Assembly: GCA_028710895.1 (NCBI GenBank)
Contig: JAQTTH010000009.1
Location: 1-64,000, forward strand
Length of the DNA stretch: 64,000 nt
Source: Paludibacter sp.
GTDB taxonomy: Bacteria > Bacteroidota > Bacteroidia > Bacteroidales > Paludibacteraceae
Direction: 5' to 3'
Positions 1-9,876 of this stretch are shown here, in pieces. The notes beneath the pieces were generated by a model, which worked only from the letters and a program-made list of their open reading frames with translations, was not told the origin of the DNA and made no database searches. Both the position numbers and the translations under genes were made by a program. How positions within the stretch are numbered: the first letter of the stretch is position 1; every line of letters begins with the position of its first letter.

Positions 1-76
1 AGCTGTAACCAAACTCTTTCATTAAGATAGGAACGATACGTTCTCTGTAATCTTGTTTTAAACTTGCTGTATTCAT
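1..76 (-). CDS. rplE: 50S ribosomal protein L5 (N-terminal fragment)
   Basis: The reverse strand encodes an N-terminus MNTASLKQDYRERIVPILMK, typical of ribosomal protein L5, which binds 5S rRNA in the large subunit. Only about 25 codons lie in the window and the gene runs off the left edge. It follows rplX by two bases, the usual spc-operon order (L14, L24, L5). The start is an ATG just after the rplX stop. Confidence 0.93.
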   Translation of the reverse strand, partial: MNTASLKQDYRERIVPILMKEFGYS

Positions 77-78
77 TC

Positions 79-390
79 TTAAATCTCTCCTCCTGATTTT
101 TTAGAAATACGCACTAATTTTCCTTCTGCGTTTAATTTGCGACCTACGCGAACTGGTTTACCACCTTCTACCGGGTTCAAATTTGAGATATGAATAGCTG
201 CTTCTTTCTTGATTATTCCACCTTGAGGACTTTTCGCGTTAGGTTTGGTGCTCTTTGACACCAAGTTGATACCTTCTACAAATGCGCGTTGTTCTTTCAC
301 AAGAACTTCCAACACGCGACCGGTTTTTCCTTTGTCAACCCCGGTATTTACGTAAACGGTATCACCTTTTTTGATATGTAATTTACTCAT
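79..390 (-). CDS. rplX: 50S ribosomal protein L24
   Basis: The 103-residue product has the L24 KOW motif near its N-terminus ([20 protein letters not shown], about residues 7-26) and the conserved [10 protein letters not shown] stretch. L24 binds 23S rRNA and starts assembly of the large subunit. A GTG codon lies one codon upstream of the ATG at 390; the ATG gives the family's usual [10 protein letters not shown] start and is preferred. The gene sits between rplN and rplE as in other spc operons. Confidence 0.97.
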   Translation of the reverse strand: MSKLHIKKGDTVYVNTGVDKGKTGRVLEVLVKEQRAFVEGINLVSKSTKPNAKSPQGGIIKKEAAIHISNLNPVEGGKPVRVGRKLNAEGKLVRISKKSGGEI

Positions 391-411
391 CACTAATTGT
401 TTTTTCGAAGA

Positions 412-777
412 TTAAAGCACTTCAGGTGCAAGTGATATGATTTTCATATTTGTATTACGCAATTCGCGTGCTACCGGGCCGAAGATACGGCTACCACGGA
501 TTTCACCGGCATTGTTCAACAATACACATGCATTATCATCGAAACGAATATATGATCCATCTGGACGACGAACTTCTTTTTTCGTACGAACGACAACTGC
601 TTTTGAAACAATACCTTTTTTGATGTCGCTTGAAGGAATTACACTCTTAACGGCAACAACGATGATATCGCCCAATGTAGCGTAACGTTTGCTGGTTCCT
701 CCTAATACACGAATACAAAGAGCTGTTTTAGCTCCACTGTTATCGGCTACTATGAGTCTTGATTCTTGTTGTATCAT
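412..777 (-). CDS. rplN: 50S ribosomal protein L14
   Basis: The 121-residue protein starts [17 protein letters not shown] and ends with GPVARELR...IISLAPEVL, the conserved signatures of L14. The protein sits at the subunit interface and contacts 16S rRNA in bridge B8. Its length is normal for the family. It lies two bases from rpsQ and 21 bases from rplX, so it is co-transcribed with them. Confidence 0.98.
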   Translation of the reverse strand: MIQQESRLIVADNSGAKTALCIRVLGGTSKRYATLGDIIVVAVKSVIPSSDIKKGIVSKAVVVRTKKEVRRPDGSYIRFDDNACVLLNNAGEIRGSRIFGPVARELRNTNMKIISLAPEVL

Positions 778-779
778 AA

Positions 780-1037
780 TTACTTAACTCTTTCGATAAT
801 TTCAGTTAATCTCCATCTTTTTAATTTACTCAACGGACGTGTTTCCATAATGCGTACAGTGTCTCCAATGTTACATTCGTTTTTCTCGTCATGAGCGTGA
901 TATTTCTTGGTTTTATTTACGAATTTTCCGTAAATAGGGTGTTTTTCTTTCCATTTTACAGCAATGGTAATGGTTTTATCCATTTTGTTGCTGAATACTA
1001 CACCCGTTCTTTCTTTTCTTAAATTTCTTGTTTCCAT
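780..1037 (-). CDS. rpsQ: 30S ribosomal protein S17
   Basis: Starting from the ATG at 1037 the protein is [20 protein letters not shown]..., 85 residues, with the OB-fold S17 motif ([19 protein letters not shown]). S17 is a primary 16S rRNA binding protein. The reading frame is open for 33 more codons upstream, but that stretch overlaps rpmC and has no S17 similarity, so the internal start is chosen. Confidence 0.96.
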   Translation of the reverse strand: METRNLRKERTGVVFSNKMDKTITIAVKWKEKHPIYGKFVNKTKKYHAHDEKNECNIGDTVRIMETRPLSKLKRWRLTEIIERVK

Positions 1038-1050
1038 CAGGGTCTGAATT

Positions 1051-1245
1051 TTATTGATTAATTTCTCTCTGACGTAACTCAGTAGCAAGACGTGCGATAG
1101 TTCTACGAACCTCTTTGATTTGCAACGGATTGTCAAGAGGAGAAATGGAGTGATTCAATTTCAAACGATCAAGGTGGCTGGTTTCAACCTCCATACGTTC
1201 TTGAATCTCTTTGTTGTTTAATTCTTTAATTTCTCTTGTTTTCAT
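1051..1245 (-). CDS. rpmC: 50S ribosomal protein L29
   Basis: The 64-residue product [18 protein letters not shown]... is a two-helix L29, which sits near the peptide exit tunnel and contacts the signal recognition particle and trigger factor. The ATG at 1245 is preferred over one four codons upstream because it matches the family start and has an AGGA-type ribosome binding sequence just before it. It lies between rplP and rpsQ. Confidence 0.95.
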   Translation of the reverse strand: MKTREIKELNNKEIQERMEVETSHLDRLKLNHSISPLDNPLQIKEVRRTIARLATELRQREINQ

Positions 1246-1249
1246 TTTC

Positions 1250-1684
1250 CTAAGCATTTAAAGAGGTGAAATCATAATCGCGTCTAACTACAAATTTAGT
1301 AGTTACGGGTAGTTTTTGAGCAGCTAAGCGTAATGCTTCTTTTGCAATTTCGTAAGAAACACCTTCTACTTCGAATAACATACGTCCCGGTGTAATTGGA
1401 GCAACGAATCCTTCCGGAGCACCCTTACCTTTACCCATACGTACTTCAGCTGGTTTCTTAGTGATAGGTTTATCTGGAAACACGCGTATCCAGATTTGTC
1501 CCTGACGTTGCATATAACGGGTTACAGCAATACGGGCGGCTTCAATTTGACGACCAGTTAACCATTTAGACTCTAACGATTTTATTCCAAAAGATCCGAA
1601 CGCCAACTGATTACCTCTTTGGGCATTTCCTTTCATGCGCCCCTTCTGCTGTCTCCTGAACTTTGTTTTTTTAGGTTGTAACAT
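1250..1684 (-). CDS. rplP: 50S ribosomal protein L16
   Basis: A 144-residue L16 starting [19 protein letters not shown]. It contains the conserved [14 protein letters not shown]-like segment (here [20 protein letters not shown]) and [15 protein letters not shown]16 helps form the aminoacyl-tRNA binding region of the peptidyl transferase centre. Length is normal. The stop codon is separated by four bases from the rpmC start. Confidence 0.97.
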   Translation of the reverse strand: MLQPKKTKFRRQQKGRMKGNAQRGNQLAFGSFGIKSLESKWLTGRQIEAARIAVTRYMQRQGQIWIRVFPDKPITKKPAEVRMGKGKGAPEGFVAPITPGRMLFEVEGVSYEIAKEALRLAAQKLPVTTKFVVRRDYDFTSLNA

Positions 1685-1720
1685 AATATATTTTCCTTAA
1701 ATCAAATTCATTTATAACAG

Positions 1721-2485
1721 TTATTTATTTCTCTTTTTAAAACCACCTTTGCGGTCACCACGGTCATTGCGATCTTTACGATCACCACGGTCGTTGTTAT
1801 AACGATCGCCGCCACGAGATGCTTCTTTGGTAGCTGTAAAATTTGGAGCTAAGTCTTTTTTACCGTAGATTTCACCACGACAAATCCATACTTTTACACC
1901 AATTAACCCTACTTTGGTCAACGCCTCAGCATGAGCATAATCGATATCAGCCCTGAAGGTATGCAGAGGAGTTCTTCCTTCTTTATACATTTCCGAACGT
2001 GCCATCTCAGCACCATTCAAACGACCTGAACACATGATTTTGATACCTTCAGCTCCCATGCGCATTGTAGAGGCAATAGCCATTTTTGTTGCACGACGGT
2101 AAGCGATTTTGCCTTCAATCTGACGAGCTACGTTGTTTGCAACGATAACTGCATCCAATTCAGGACGTTTTACTTCGAAGATATTGATTTGTACTTCTTT
2201 ATCAGTAATTTTTTTCAATTCTTCTTTCAATTTATCAACTTCTTGGCCACCTTTACCGATAATGATACCGGGACGAGCTGTACAAACTGTGATAGTAACA
2301 AGTTTCAACGTACGTTCGATAACAATACGAGAGATACTTGCTTTTGCTAGACGGGCATTGAGATATTTTCTGATTTTGCTGTCTTCAAGTATGGTATCAC
2401 CATAATTGTTTCCACCATACCAGTTTGAATCCCATCCACGAATGATTCCTAAGCGGTTACTTATTGGATTAATTTTTTGTCCCAT
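1721..2485 (-). CDS. rpsC: 30S ribosomal protein S3 with charged C-terminal tail
   Basis: From the ATG at 2485 the protein is [13 protein letters not shown]..., 254 residues, with the KH domain motif [17 protein letters not shown] (about residues 65-80) and the C-terminal S3 domain ([16 protein letters not shown]). S3 forms part of the mRNA entry channel helicase. The last 30 or so residues are a low-complexity tail rich in Arg, Asp and Gly (repeats of RGDRK and NDRGD). The upstream in-frame extension of 15 codons overlaps rplV and is rejected. Confidence 0.96.
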   Translation of the reverse strand: MGQKINPISNRLGIIRGWDSNWYGGNNYGDTILEDSKIRKYLNARLAKASISRIVIERTLKLVTITVCTARPGIIIGKGGQEVDKLKEELKKITDKEVQINIFEVKRPELDAVIVANNVARQIEGKIAYRRATKMAIASTMRMGAEGIKIMCSGRLNGAEMARSEMYKEGRTPLHTFRADIDYAHAEALTKVGLIGVKVWICRGEIYGKKDLAPNFTATKEASRGGDRYNNDRGDRKDRNDRGDRKGGFKKRNK

Positions 2486-2492
2486 CGAGCAA

Positions 2493-2903
2493 TTAAATTT
2501 GATTATCGTTAGTATTCTTTGAATCAACAAACAATGTAACGTGGTTTGAACGTTTGCGGATACGGTAGCCGCGTCCCTGAGGAGCGGTACGTAGTCTCTT
2601 TAGCATTGTAGCTGAATCCACAGAAATTCCACTTACATATAAGTTTGCGTTATCGGCTTTTTGCTCTGTTTTGGTTTCCCAGTTAGCAATAGCTGATTTA
2701 AGCAATTTTTCCAATCTTCCTGAAGCTTCTTTAGAAGAAAACTTCAGAACACTCAAAGCTTTGTTCACTTCCATGCCACGAATCATATCCGCTACAAGGC
2801 GCATTTTGCGTGGTGAGGTTGGAACTCCATTGAGCTTAGCAAAATAAAGAGTCTTGTTAGCTTCTTTTTTTGCGTCGGCTGATATTTTTTTTCTTGCACC
2901 CAT
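2493..2903 (-). CDS. rplV: 50S ribosomal protein L22
   Basis: A 136-residue L22. The core is [22 protein letters not shown] (shown here only as a label for residues about 23-44) and the C-terminal loop region [17 protein letters not shown]22 lines the peptide exit tunnel, and its beta-hairpin is where macrolide resistance changes arise. It is somewhat longer than the roughly 110-residue E. coli protein because of extra N- and C-terminal residues. Confidence 0.96.
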   Translation of the reverse strand: MGARKKISADAKKEANKTLYFAKLNGVPTSPRKMRLVADMIRGMEVNKALSVLKFSSKEASGRLEKLLKSAIANWETKTEQKADNANLYVSGISVDSATMLKRLRTAPQGRGYRIRKRSNHVTLFVDSKNTNDNQI

Positions 2904-2946
2904 TTTCTTGAAATGTTTATTTTTTCTGATTTAAAATTTCAATGGA

Positions 2947-3213
2947 TTATTTTTTCTTACCACCGTGACCGCGGAAGTTACGAGTAGGAGAAAATTCGCC
3001 TAACTTGTGTCCTACCATATTTTCGGTTACATATACGGGGATGAACTTGTTACCATTGTGAACTGCAATTGTGTGACCTACAAAATCAGGTGATATCATT
3101 GAAGCACGTGCCCATGTTTTGATTACGGTCTTTTTTCCGCTTTCATTCATGCCTAAAACTTTAGTTTCGAGCTTCAAGTTGATGTATGGTCCTTTTTTTA
3201 ATGAACGGCTCAT
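2947..3213 (-). CDS. rpsS: 30S ribosomal protein S19
   Basis: An 88-residue S19 starting [11 protein letters not shown] and ending with the conserved [19 protein letters not shown] segment. S19 is in the head of the small subunit and contacts the A-site tRNA bridge. Length matches the family. It sits between rplB and rplV in standard S10 operon order. Confidence 0.98.
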   Translation of the reverse strand: MSRSLKKGPYINLKLETKVLGMNESGKKTVIKTWARASMISPDFVGHTIAVHNGNKFIPVYVTENMVGHKLGEFSPTRNFRGHGGKKK

Positions 3214-3234
3214 ATTATTTACTTATTTCTTCGA

Positions 3235-4059
3235 TTATTTTTTCTTTCTTTCAATAATATATTGACTAGACTGTTTCTTTGGAGCACGTGTTTTGTACCC
3301 TTTAGCTAACAAGCCTTTGCGAGAACGTGGATGTCCTCCTGAAGCGCGGCCTTCACCACCACCCATGGGGTGATCTACCGGGTTCATAGCAACACCACGA
3401 ACGCGTGGACGACGTCCAAGCCAACGTGAGCGACCTGCTTTACCTGATCTTTCCAGTGCATGATCAGAGTTTCCTACACTTCCGATGGTAGCTTTACAAG
3501 ACAATAAAATCTTGCGAACTTCACCTGAAGGTAACTTGATAATTGCATACTTATCTTCGCGGGAAGTAAGTTGTGCAAACGTTCCTGCCGAACGTACCAT
3601 CGCGGCACCTTGACCCGGGCGTAATTCAATACTATGAATTATGGTACCCAGTGGAATGTTTTGCAAAGGCAATGAATTACCAACTTCGGGAGCTGCTTCA
3701 GCCCCTGAAAGTACTACCTGACCAACTTGCAATCCGTTTGGTGCAAGAATGTAAGTTTTTTCCCCATCAGCATAATACAACAAAGCGATACGTGCCGAAC
3801 GATTCGGATCGTATTCGATTGATTTTACTGTTGCGGGAACACCGTCTTTGTTACGTTTAAAGTCAATTACTCTATATTTCTTCTTGTGTCCGCCACCTAG
3901 GTAGCGCATGGTCATTTTACCATCATGGTTACGACCTCCGGATTTGTTTCCGCCTACAACAAGAGATTTCTCTGGTGCACTCGCAGTAATTGTGTCGAAT
4001 GTACCAATAATCTTGTGTCTTTGCCCCGGTGTTGTGGGTCTTAGTTTACGTACAGCCAT
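3235..4059 (-). CDS. rplB: 50S ribosomal protein L2
   Basis: A 274-residue L2 with the N-terminal RNA-binding fold ([20 protein letters not shown]) and the C-terminal motif [19 protein letters not shown]. The latter carries the conserved histidine implicated in peptidyl transferase centre assembly. Length is that of bacterial L2. It lies eight bases after rplW. Confidence 0.98.
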   Translation of the reverse strand: MAVRKLRPTTPGQRHKIIGTFDTITASAPEKSLVVGGNKSGGRNHDGKMTMRYLGGGHKKKYRVIDFKRNKDGVPATVKSIEYDPNRSARIALLYYADGEKTYILAPNGLQVGQVVLSGAEAAPEVGNSLPLQNIPLGTIIHSIELRPGQGAAMVRSAGTFAQLTSREDKYAIIKLPSGEVRKILLSCKATIGSVGNSDHALERSGKAGRSRWLGRRPRVRGVAMNPVDHPMGGGEGRASGGHPRSRKGLLAKGYKTRAPKKQSSQYIIERKKK

Positions 4060-4067
4060 TTTTCTGT

Positions 4068-4358
4068 TTAAATATTGCTATAAAAATCAATTTTATCTCC
4101 TTCTTTCACTGTAATGATGGCTTTTTTATAAGCTGATGTTTTGCCCTGAATAGCTCCGCTTTTTGTAAAACGGCTCTTTTTCTTTGGAGCAACTACCAAC
4201 GTATTTACCTCTTCTACAGTGACATCATACATAGCTTCTACAGCTTGTTTGATTTCAATCTTGTTAGCATCTTTTTGAACTCTAAAGCCATAGCGATTCA
4301 GTTTGTCGCCCAGTTGAGTCATCTTTTCTGTAACGATTGGTTTTATGATAATTCCCAT
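4068..4358 (-). CDS. rplW: 50S ribosomal protein L23
   Basis: A 96-residue L23 starting [14 protein letters not shown], with the family motif [20 protein letters not shown]23 is at the exit tunnel rim and is the docking site of trigger factor. It lies 12 bases after rplD and eight before rplB. Confidence 0.97.
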   Translation of the reverse strand: MGIIIKPIVTEKMTQLGDKLNRYGFRVQKDANKIEIKQAVEAMYDVTVEEVNTLVVAPKKKSRFTKSGAIQGKTSAYKKAIITVKEGDKIDFYSNI

Positions 4359-4370
4359 TATTCTGTCTCC

Positions 4371-5000
4371 TTATGCTTTAAAAATTTGTTCTACTGCTGC
4401 TACTGCATCCTCAGTTAATACAAGTGTTTGGGCATTAAGAACTGCATAAGTACTTAATTCCGAAACAGTTACCACGTTTACGCGTGATAAATTACGAGCC
4501 GACAAATATACGTTTTTATTTGCATTTGCTAAAATAATTAACGGTTTTTTATCAGCAACTTGTAAACTTTTTGTAATAGTGATGATTTCTTTCGTTTTTG
4601 GAGTCTCGAAATTGAATGCATCAACTACAGTAATCAGGTTGTTCAACGCTTTATACGACAATGCCGATTTACGTGCCAACTGTTTTACTTTCTTGTTCAA
4701 TTTGAAGCTATAGTCGCGTGGTGTTGGACCAAACATACGACCTCCACCCACACGTACACCAGATTTGATGTCGCCCGGACGAGCACCGCCGCCGCCTTTT
4801 TGCTTTCCTAATTTACGTGTACTACCTGACAATTGGCTACGGCCTTTTGACGAGTGAGTTCCCTGACGTTGATTAGCCAAATATTGTTTCACATCTAAAT
4901 AAATAGCATGGTCATTTGGCTCAATACCGAAGATTGTATCGTTAAGCGATACCACTCTTCCTGTGTCTTCTCCTTTAGTGTTTACTACTTTAACTTCCAT
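4371..5000 (-). CDS. rplD: 50S ribosomal protein L4
   Basis: A 209-residue L4. The extended loop contains [18 protein letters not shown]-type residues (here [18 protein letters not shown], about residues 61-78), which reach into the exit tunnel near the macrolide site. In proteobacteria L4 also represses its own operon; no matching leader structure was identified here. The ATG at 5000 is two bases after the rplC stop. Confidence 0.97.
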   Translation of the reverse strand: MEVKVVNTKGEDTGRVVSLNDTIFGIEPNDHAIYLDVKQYLANQRQGTHSSKGRSQLSGSTRKLGKQKGGGGARPGDIKSGVRVGGGRMFGPTPRDYSFKLNKKVKQLARKSALSYKALNNLITVVDAFNFETPKTKEIITITKSLQVADKKPLIILANANKNVYLSARNLSRVNVVTVSELSTYAVLNAQTLVLTEDAVAAVEQIFKA

Positions 5001-5002
5001 GG

Positions 5003-5620
5003 TTATTTATTGATGATTACGATTGAACCTTTAGCACCCGGAACAGATCCTTTGATCAAAATCAAATTGTGTTCTGGAATAACTTTTAATACTTGCAGGT
5101 TTTGCATGGTAACTTTGTCACCACCGGTGCGGCCTGCCATACGCATACCTTTAAATACGCGTGAAGGATACGATGAAGCTCCTAACGAACCCGGTGCACG
5201 CAGACGGTTGTGTTGTCCGTGTGTAGCCTGTCCTACCCCACCAAAGCCATGACGTTTTACAACGCCCTGAAATCCTTTACCTTTTGAAGTTCCAACTACG
5301 TCGACAAACGTATCTTCTTCAAACAATTCTACGGTGATAGCATCACCTAATTTGAATTCAGTTTCAAATCCTTTGAACTCAACCAAGTGTCTTTGAGGCG
5401 CTACTCCTGCTGCTTTGAAAATTCCGGCTTCAGCTTTGTTGGTATGTTTTTCAGTTTTAGTCTGAAAACCTACCTGTACAGCTTCGTAACCGTCAGTTTC
5501 TACAGTTTTGATTTGAGTAACAACACAAGGACCTGCTTCGATAACGGTGCATGGTACATTTTTACCATCGGCACTGAAAACGGATGTCATTCCGATTTTT
5601 TTTCCTAATAATCCTGGCAT
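5003..5620 (-). CDS. rplC: 50S ribosomal protein L3
   Basis: A 205-residue L3, starting [15 protein letters not shown]. It has the core [19 protein letters not shown] and the loop with the modified-glutamine context [16 protein letters not shown]3 is an assembly initiator and approaches the peptidyl transferase centre. About 93 bases separate it from rpsJ, including a small CCCC/GGGG hairpin around 5645-5660. Confidence 0.97.
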   Translation of the reverse strand: MPGLLGKKIGMTSVFSADGKNVPCTVIEAGPCVVTQIKTVETDGYEAVQVGFQTKTEKHTNKAEAGIFKAAGVAPQRHLVEFKGFETEFKLGDAITVELFEEDTFVDVVGTSKGKGFQGVVKRHGFGGVGQATHGQHNRLRAPGSLGASSYPSRVFKGMRMAGRTGGDKVTMQNLQVLKVIPEHNLILIKGSVPGAKGSIVIINK

Positions 5621-5713
5621 TTCAATTGTTGTTTAAAGACCCCTAACCCCAATGCGGGGGATCGGCCTGTTTATTGTAATTTAATTTATTCTTTAATCAG
5701 CTGTGTAAAATAC

Positions 5714-6019
5714 TTACACTTTGATTTCTACTTCTACTCCACTTGGCAATTCAAGTTTCATTAAGGCATCAACAGTTTTGCTTGTTGAGCTGTAAATGTC
5801 GATCAAACGTTTGTAAGAACAAAGTTCGAATTGCTCGCGTGATTTTTTGTTTACGAAAGTAGCACGGTTTACAGTGAAGATACGTTTGTGAGTTGGCAAT
5901 GGAATTGGACCACTTACTACTGCACCGGTAGCTTTTACTGTTTTTACGATTTTTTCAGCTGACTTATCAACTAAGTTATGATCGTAAGATTTTAATTTGA
6001 TACGAATTTTTTGACTCAT
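5714..6019 (-). CDS. rpsJ: 30S ribosomal protein S10
   Basis: A 101-residue S10 starting [21 protein letters not shown], with the conserved [26 protein letters not shown] region. S10 is in the small subunit head and (as NusE) takes part in antitermination. It begins the S10 part of the cluster, 114 bases downstream of fusA, with two inverted repeats in that gap. Confidence 0.98.
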   Translation of the reverse strand: MSQKIRIKLKSYDHNLVDKSAEKIVKTVKATGAVVSGPIPLPTHKRIFTVNRATFVNKKSREQFELCSYKRLIDIYSSTSKTVDALMKLELPSGVEVEIKV

Positions 6020-6052
6020 TGTCGGTTTATATTTATTTGTTTTGTTTTATTG

Positions 6053-6132
6053 CCGGATAAGAGTCATTCACTATCCGGTTATTATAAGTCAACAGACAAC
6101 AGCCGATAATCGACTATTGTCCGTTGTCTGTT
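6053..6132 (-). other. Two intercistronic inverted repeats between fusA and rpsJ
   Basis: Two dyads lie in the 114-base fusA-rpsJ gap. One is a 7-bp stem CCGGATA/TATCCGG (6053-6059 with 6072-6078). The other is a 10-bp stem AACAGACAAC/GTTGTCTGTT (6091-6100 with 6123-6132), whose loop can pair further. Neither is followed by a clear T-run in the direction of transcription. They may be mRNA-processing or weak attenuation structures; the role is inferred only. Confidence 0.55.
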
Positions 6133-6133
6133 T

Positions 6134-8254
6134 TTATAGTAATTCCACTTTACCTTTAGCTTCTGCAACAACCTCTTTCGCGATTGAATTAGTAACCTCA
6201 GCATAGTGATCGAATTCCATTGAAGAAGTTGCACGACCCGAAGAAATAGTACGCAAAGCAGTTACATATCCGAATGTTTCAGAAAGTGGAACTTTTGCTT
6301 TTACGATTCTTGCTCCTGTACGGCTCGATTCCATACCTTCAACTTGTCCACGACGTTTGTTCAAGTCACCAATAACGTCACCCATGCTTTCTTCCGGTGT
6401 AACAACCTCCATTTTCATGATAGGTTCCAACAATACCGGTTTAGCTTTAGCACAAGCCGATTTATATGCCAACGAAGCACAAATTTCGAAAGACAACTGA
6501 TCTGAATCGACAGCATGGAATGAACCATCAATAACTGTCACTTTCAGACTATCCAATGGGAAACCTGCCAATACACCATTTTTCATAGCGTTAGCAAATC
6601 CTTTTTGAATAGACGGAATAAATTCTTTTGGAATGTTACCACCTTTTACCACGTCAACAAACTGAAGATTTCCACCTTCGAAGTCTTTATCCTGTGGTTC
6701 AACGCGAACAATCATATCGGCAAACTTACCACGACCACCCGATTGTTTCTTATACGTTTCACGCAATTCAACCGATTTAGTAATAGCTTCTTTGTAGTTT
6801 ACCTGAGGACGTCCCTGATTACATTCTACTTTGAACTCACGTTTCAGACGGTCGATAATGATTTCGAGGTGAAGCTCACCCATACCACTAATAATAGTCT
6901 GACCTGATTGTTCCTGTGTATGTACAGTAAATGTTGGATCTTCTTCAGCCAATTTAGCCAAACCGATTCCTAATTTATCTAGGTCTTTTTGAGTTTTAGG
7001 CTCAATAGAGATACCGATTACAGGAAGTGGGAAATCCATTGATTCCAACGTAATCTGGTTATTCTCGTCGCACAAAGTATCACCTGTGCGGATATCTTTA
7101 AATCCAACTCCGGCACCAATATCACCTGCAGAAATTACTTCTACCGGATTTTGTTTGTTAGAGTGCATTTGGAAAATACGAGAGATACGTTCTTTCTTGC
7201 CTGTACGCGTATTGTAAATATACGAACCTGCAGGAAGCTCACCAGAGTAAACTCTGAAGAAACATAAACGACCTACATAAGGGTCAGTTGCGATCTTAAA
7301 TGCCAACGCGCACAAAGGCTCATCTGCATTTGGATGACGAACAACTTGTTTTTCAGGATCACGTGGATCGAAACCAACAGTTTCGGGAGTATCCATTGGA
7401 CTTGGAAGGTAAGCACAAACAGCATCAAGCATAGTTTGTACACCTTTGTTTTTGAAAGCCGAACCACAAATCATTGGGTTGATTTCCATTGAAAGAGTTG
7501 CTTTACGGATAGCTACTTTGATTTCGTCTACTGTAATAGTAGAAGGATCATCAAAATATTTTTCCATCAAAACATCATCATATTCAGCAACAATTTCCAA
7601 CATTTTGTCTCTCCACTCTTCAGCTTCAGCCAACAGATCAGCAGGAATTTCCTCTACAGAATATTCAGCTCCCATTGTTTCGTCATGCCAAAGAATAGCT
7701 TTCATTTGTACCAAATCGATAACGCCTTTGAATTTCTCCTCAGCACCGATTGGAATTTGAATAGGACATGGTTTAGCACCCAAAACGTCTTTCACCTGAC
7801 GAACAACTTCATAGAAGTCAGCTCCCGAGCGATCCATTTTGTTTACAAAACCGATACGTGGCACATTGTATTTGTCAGCCTGACGCCATACAGTTTCCGA
7901 TTGTGGCTCAACACCACCAACGGCACAGAAAGTAGCAACAGCTCCATCAAGGATACGCAATGAACGCTCTACCTCAACGGTAAAGTCAACGTGTCCCGGA
8001 GTGTCAATCAGGTTGATTTTATATTTTTCACCTAAATAGTTCCACGAAGTAGTAGTAGCAGCCGAAGTGATAGTAATACCACGTTCTTGCTCTTGCTCCA
8101 TCCAGTCCATAGTCGCAGCACCATCATGTACTTCACCAATTTTGTGTGTCAAACCAGTGTAGAACAAGATACGCTCAGAAGTTGTAGTCTTTCCGGCGTC
8201 GATATGCGCCATGATACCGATGTTTCTATTAAATAATAAATCTGCTTTAGCCAT
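6134..8254 (-). CDS. fusA: Translation elongation factor G
   Basis: A 706-residue EF-G. GTPase motifs are visible: [15 protein letters not shown] (P-loop, about 16-30), DTPGHVDF (G3) and NKMDR (G4), followed by domains II-V. EF-G drives ribosomal translocation and, with RRF, ribosome recycling. It sits between rpsG and rpsJ with no tuf gene beside it, the usual arrangement in Bacteroidetes. Confidence 0.98.
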   Translation of the reverse strand: MAKADLLFNRNIGIMAHIDAGKTTTSERILFYTGLTHKIGEVHDGAATMDWMEQEQERGITITSAATTTSWNYLGEKYKINLIDTPGHVDFTVEVERSLRILDGAVATFCAVGGVEPQSETVWRQADKYNVPRIGFVNKMDRSGADFYEVVRQVKDVLGAKPCPIQIPIGAEEKFKGVIDLVQMKAILWHDETMGAEYSVEEIPADLLAEAEEWRDKMLEIVAEYDDVLMEKYFDDPSTITVDEIKVAIRKATLSMEINPMICGSAFKNKGVQTMLDAVCAYLPSPMDTPETVGFDPRDPEKQVVRHPNADEPLCALAFKIATDPYVGRLCFFRVYSGELPAGSYIYNTRTGKKERISRIFQMHSNKQNPVEVISAGDIGAGVGFKDIRTGDTLCDENNQITLESMDFPLPVIGISIEPKTQKDLDKLGIGLAKLAEEDPTFTVHTQEQSGQTIISGMGELHLEIIIDRLKREFKVECNQGRPQVNYKEAITKSVELRETYKKQSGGRGKFADMIVRVEPQDKDFEGGNLQFVDVVKGGNIPKEFIPSIQKGFANAMKNGVLAGFPLDSLKVTVIDGSFHAVDSDQLSFEICASLAYKSACAKAKPVLLEPIMKMEVVTPEESMGDVIGDLNKRRGQVEGMESSRTGARIVKAKVPLSETFGYVTALRTISSGRATSSMEFDHYAEVTNSIAKEVVAEAKGKVELL

Positions 8255-8284
8255 TTCTTACTTTAATTTCTTTATTGTTATCAA

Positions 8285-8761
8285 TTAAAATCTAAAGTGA
8301 GCAAATGCGCGGTTAGCTTCAGCCATACGGTGCATATCTTCCTTGCGTTTGAATGCGCCACCCTGGTTATTGAATGCGTCAACGATTTCGGCAGCCAATT
8401 TATCAGCCATCGAGCGTCCTCCACGTTTGCGTGAATACAATATAAGATTTTTCATTGAAATTGATTCCTTGCGATCTGCACGGATTTCTGTAGGAACTTG
8501 GAATGTAGCACCACCAACACGACGAGATTTAACCTCTACAAGTGGAGTGATATTTTCGAGAGCTTTTTTCCAAACTTCAAGTGGGGATTTTTCTTCGTTC
8601 GGAAGCTTAGCTTTCACTGTTTCGAGCGATGAATAGAAAATGTCGAAGGCAGTAGATTTCTTGCCATCATACATCAAGTGGTTGACAAATTTTGTCACCA
8701 TTGATTCATTGAAAACGGGATCAGGTAATACGATCCGTTTTTTTGGTTTCGATTTTCTCAT
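8285..8761 (-). CDS. rpsG: 30S ribosomal protein S7
   Basis: From the ATG at 8761 the product is [19 protein letters not shown]..., 158 residues, with the S7 features [17 protein letters not shown] and [14 protein letters not shown]7 organises the 3' domain of 16S rRNA. A 35-codon in-frame upstream extension lacks S7 similarity and is not counted. About 208 bases separate it from rpsL; no second promoter match was seen there. Confidence 0.96.
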   Translation of the reverse strand: MRKSKPKKRIVLPDPVFNESMVTKFVNHLMYDGKKSTAFDIFYSSLETVKAKLPNEEKSPLEVWKKALENITPLVEVKSRRVGGATFQVPTEIRADRKESISMKNLILYSRKRGGRSMADKLAAEIVDAFNNQGGAFKRKEDMHRMAEANRAFAHFRF

Positions 8762-8969
8762 TTTACTTAAAAATGTTCGTTTTTGTTTTTTTGGTTGCTT
8801 TAGTCTTACTTCAACGACTCCTCCGAGCCATTTACTCAACCTTTCATCTGCTACCTTAAAACGCAAACAAGTGTTTAAACTTGATTTTGTTAGTTTCTTT
8901 TTTGAAAGGAGATTGAAACTGACCGTTAGTGATTCCGAAAAACCGCTAACTATCGTTTCGGTGTTCTAC

Positions 8970-9389
8970 TTATTTCTTTTTCCCTTTTGCAGGTGCACCC
9001 TTAGCGGCTACTTGACCTGGTTTAGGACGTTTTGCTCCATATTTCGAACGACGTTGCGTACGGCCATTAACGCCGGCTGTATCGAGTGTTCCACGAACCA
9101 CGTGATAACGTACTCCCGGAAGGTCTTTTACACGACCACCACGTACCATTACGATAGAGTGTTCTTGCAAGTTGTGTCCTTCGCCCGGAATGTAAGCATT
9201 CACTTCTTTTTGGTTAGTTAAACGTACACGAGCTACTTTACGCATAGCTGAGTTCGGTTTTTTGGGAGTAGTAGTATACACACGAACACACACACCGCGA
9301 CGTTGAGGACATGAATCCAACGCTGGCGATTTGCTTTTGTCAATGAGTTCTGCTCTTCCTTTTCTAACTAATTGCTGAATTGTAGGCAT
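8970..9389 (-). CDS. rpsL: 30S ribosomal protein S12
   Basis: A 139-residue S12 with the decoding-centre loop [15 protein letters not shown] (about 38-52) and [16 protein letters not shown] (about 86-101). The lysines associated with streptomycin sensitivity are unchanged in both loops. A basic, Lys/Pro/Ala-rich tail of about 15 residues extends the C-terminus. It is the first gene of the ribosomal cluster and lies directly behind a strong promoter match. Confidence 0.98.
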   Translation of the reverse strand: MPTIQQLVRKGRAELIDKSKSPALDSCPQRRGVCVRVYTTTPKKPNSAMRKVARVRLTNQKEVNAYIPGEGHNLQEHSIVMVRGGRVKDLPGVRYHVVRGTLDTAGVNGRTQRRSKYGAKRPKPGQVAAKGAPAKGKKK

Positions 9390-9456
9390 TTTACTTTGTT
9401 TTTTGTAACTTAAATACTTTATTTATATCCCTTTGGTTTTTGTCCAAAATGGGTTG

Positions 9457-9486
9457 CAAAGATAGACATAATATTTTAATTGACAA
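9457..9486 (-). promoter_or_regulatory. Promoter of the str-S10-spc ribosomal cluster
   Basis: On the reverse strand TTG (9486-9484) is followed after 19 bases by TATCTTTG (9464-9457). This fits the Bacteroidetes primary sigma consensus (TTTG/TTG, about 19-21 bp, TAnnTTTG). It lies 68 bases before the rpsL start codon, pointing into the ribosomal genes. Confidence 0.82.
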
Positions 9487-9489
9487 TGA

Positions 9490-9876
9490 AGCCCCGAAAA
9501 ATATTTTAAAATAATACAAAATCAATGTTAGAAGCCTAATAGAAAGCATTGTACTGAATGAACCAATTCGGAATTAACGCACGTAAAACAAATCATATAA
9601 GTCAGGTTTCTCTACATCCAAAAGTATCATCCAGCTAACCCGAAAAACTTTTTAAAACATAAATATAAAATTCCACAAAGTTCTTTTTCATTGCACAAAA
9701 CGACACTCTATAAAAATATAAACAAGAGCATATTCGCTTAAAATGCCTAAAAACATCAAAAGTTACACACTATAAAACAAAATGTCCACATCCCGTTTGA
9801 AGTCAAACAGTAATTTTGCAGCACAATATTTATTGTAAAAACGGTTGACTTTATAAACTAAAAAATCACAACACAG
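9490..9876. other. AT-rich divergent intergenic region
   Basis: This stretch separates rpsL from the pectate lyase. It is AT-rich and no gene or long repeat was seen. Near the right end, TAATTTTG (9811-9818, plus strand) fits the Bacteroidetes -7 element TAnnTTTG about 60 bases before the pectate lyase ATG, but no TTTG at the right spacing was found, so it is only a candidate promoter element. Confidence 0.4.

Noticed and set aside
5638-5665. ACCCC-AATG-CGGGG hairpin before rplC as a terminator or leader
   Set aside because: The stem is only about four GC pairs with no T-run; too weak to call, and similar GACCCCTA strings (for example near 12960) suggest a chance or minor repeat.
8762-8866. 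N-terminal extension of rpsG
   Set aside because: In-frame but not S7-like; the internal ATG gives the normal S7 N-terminus.
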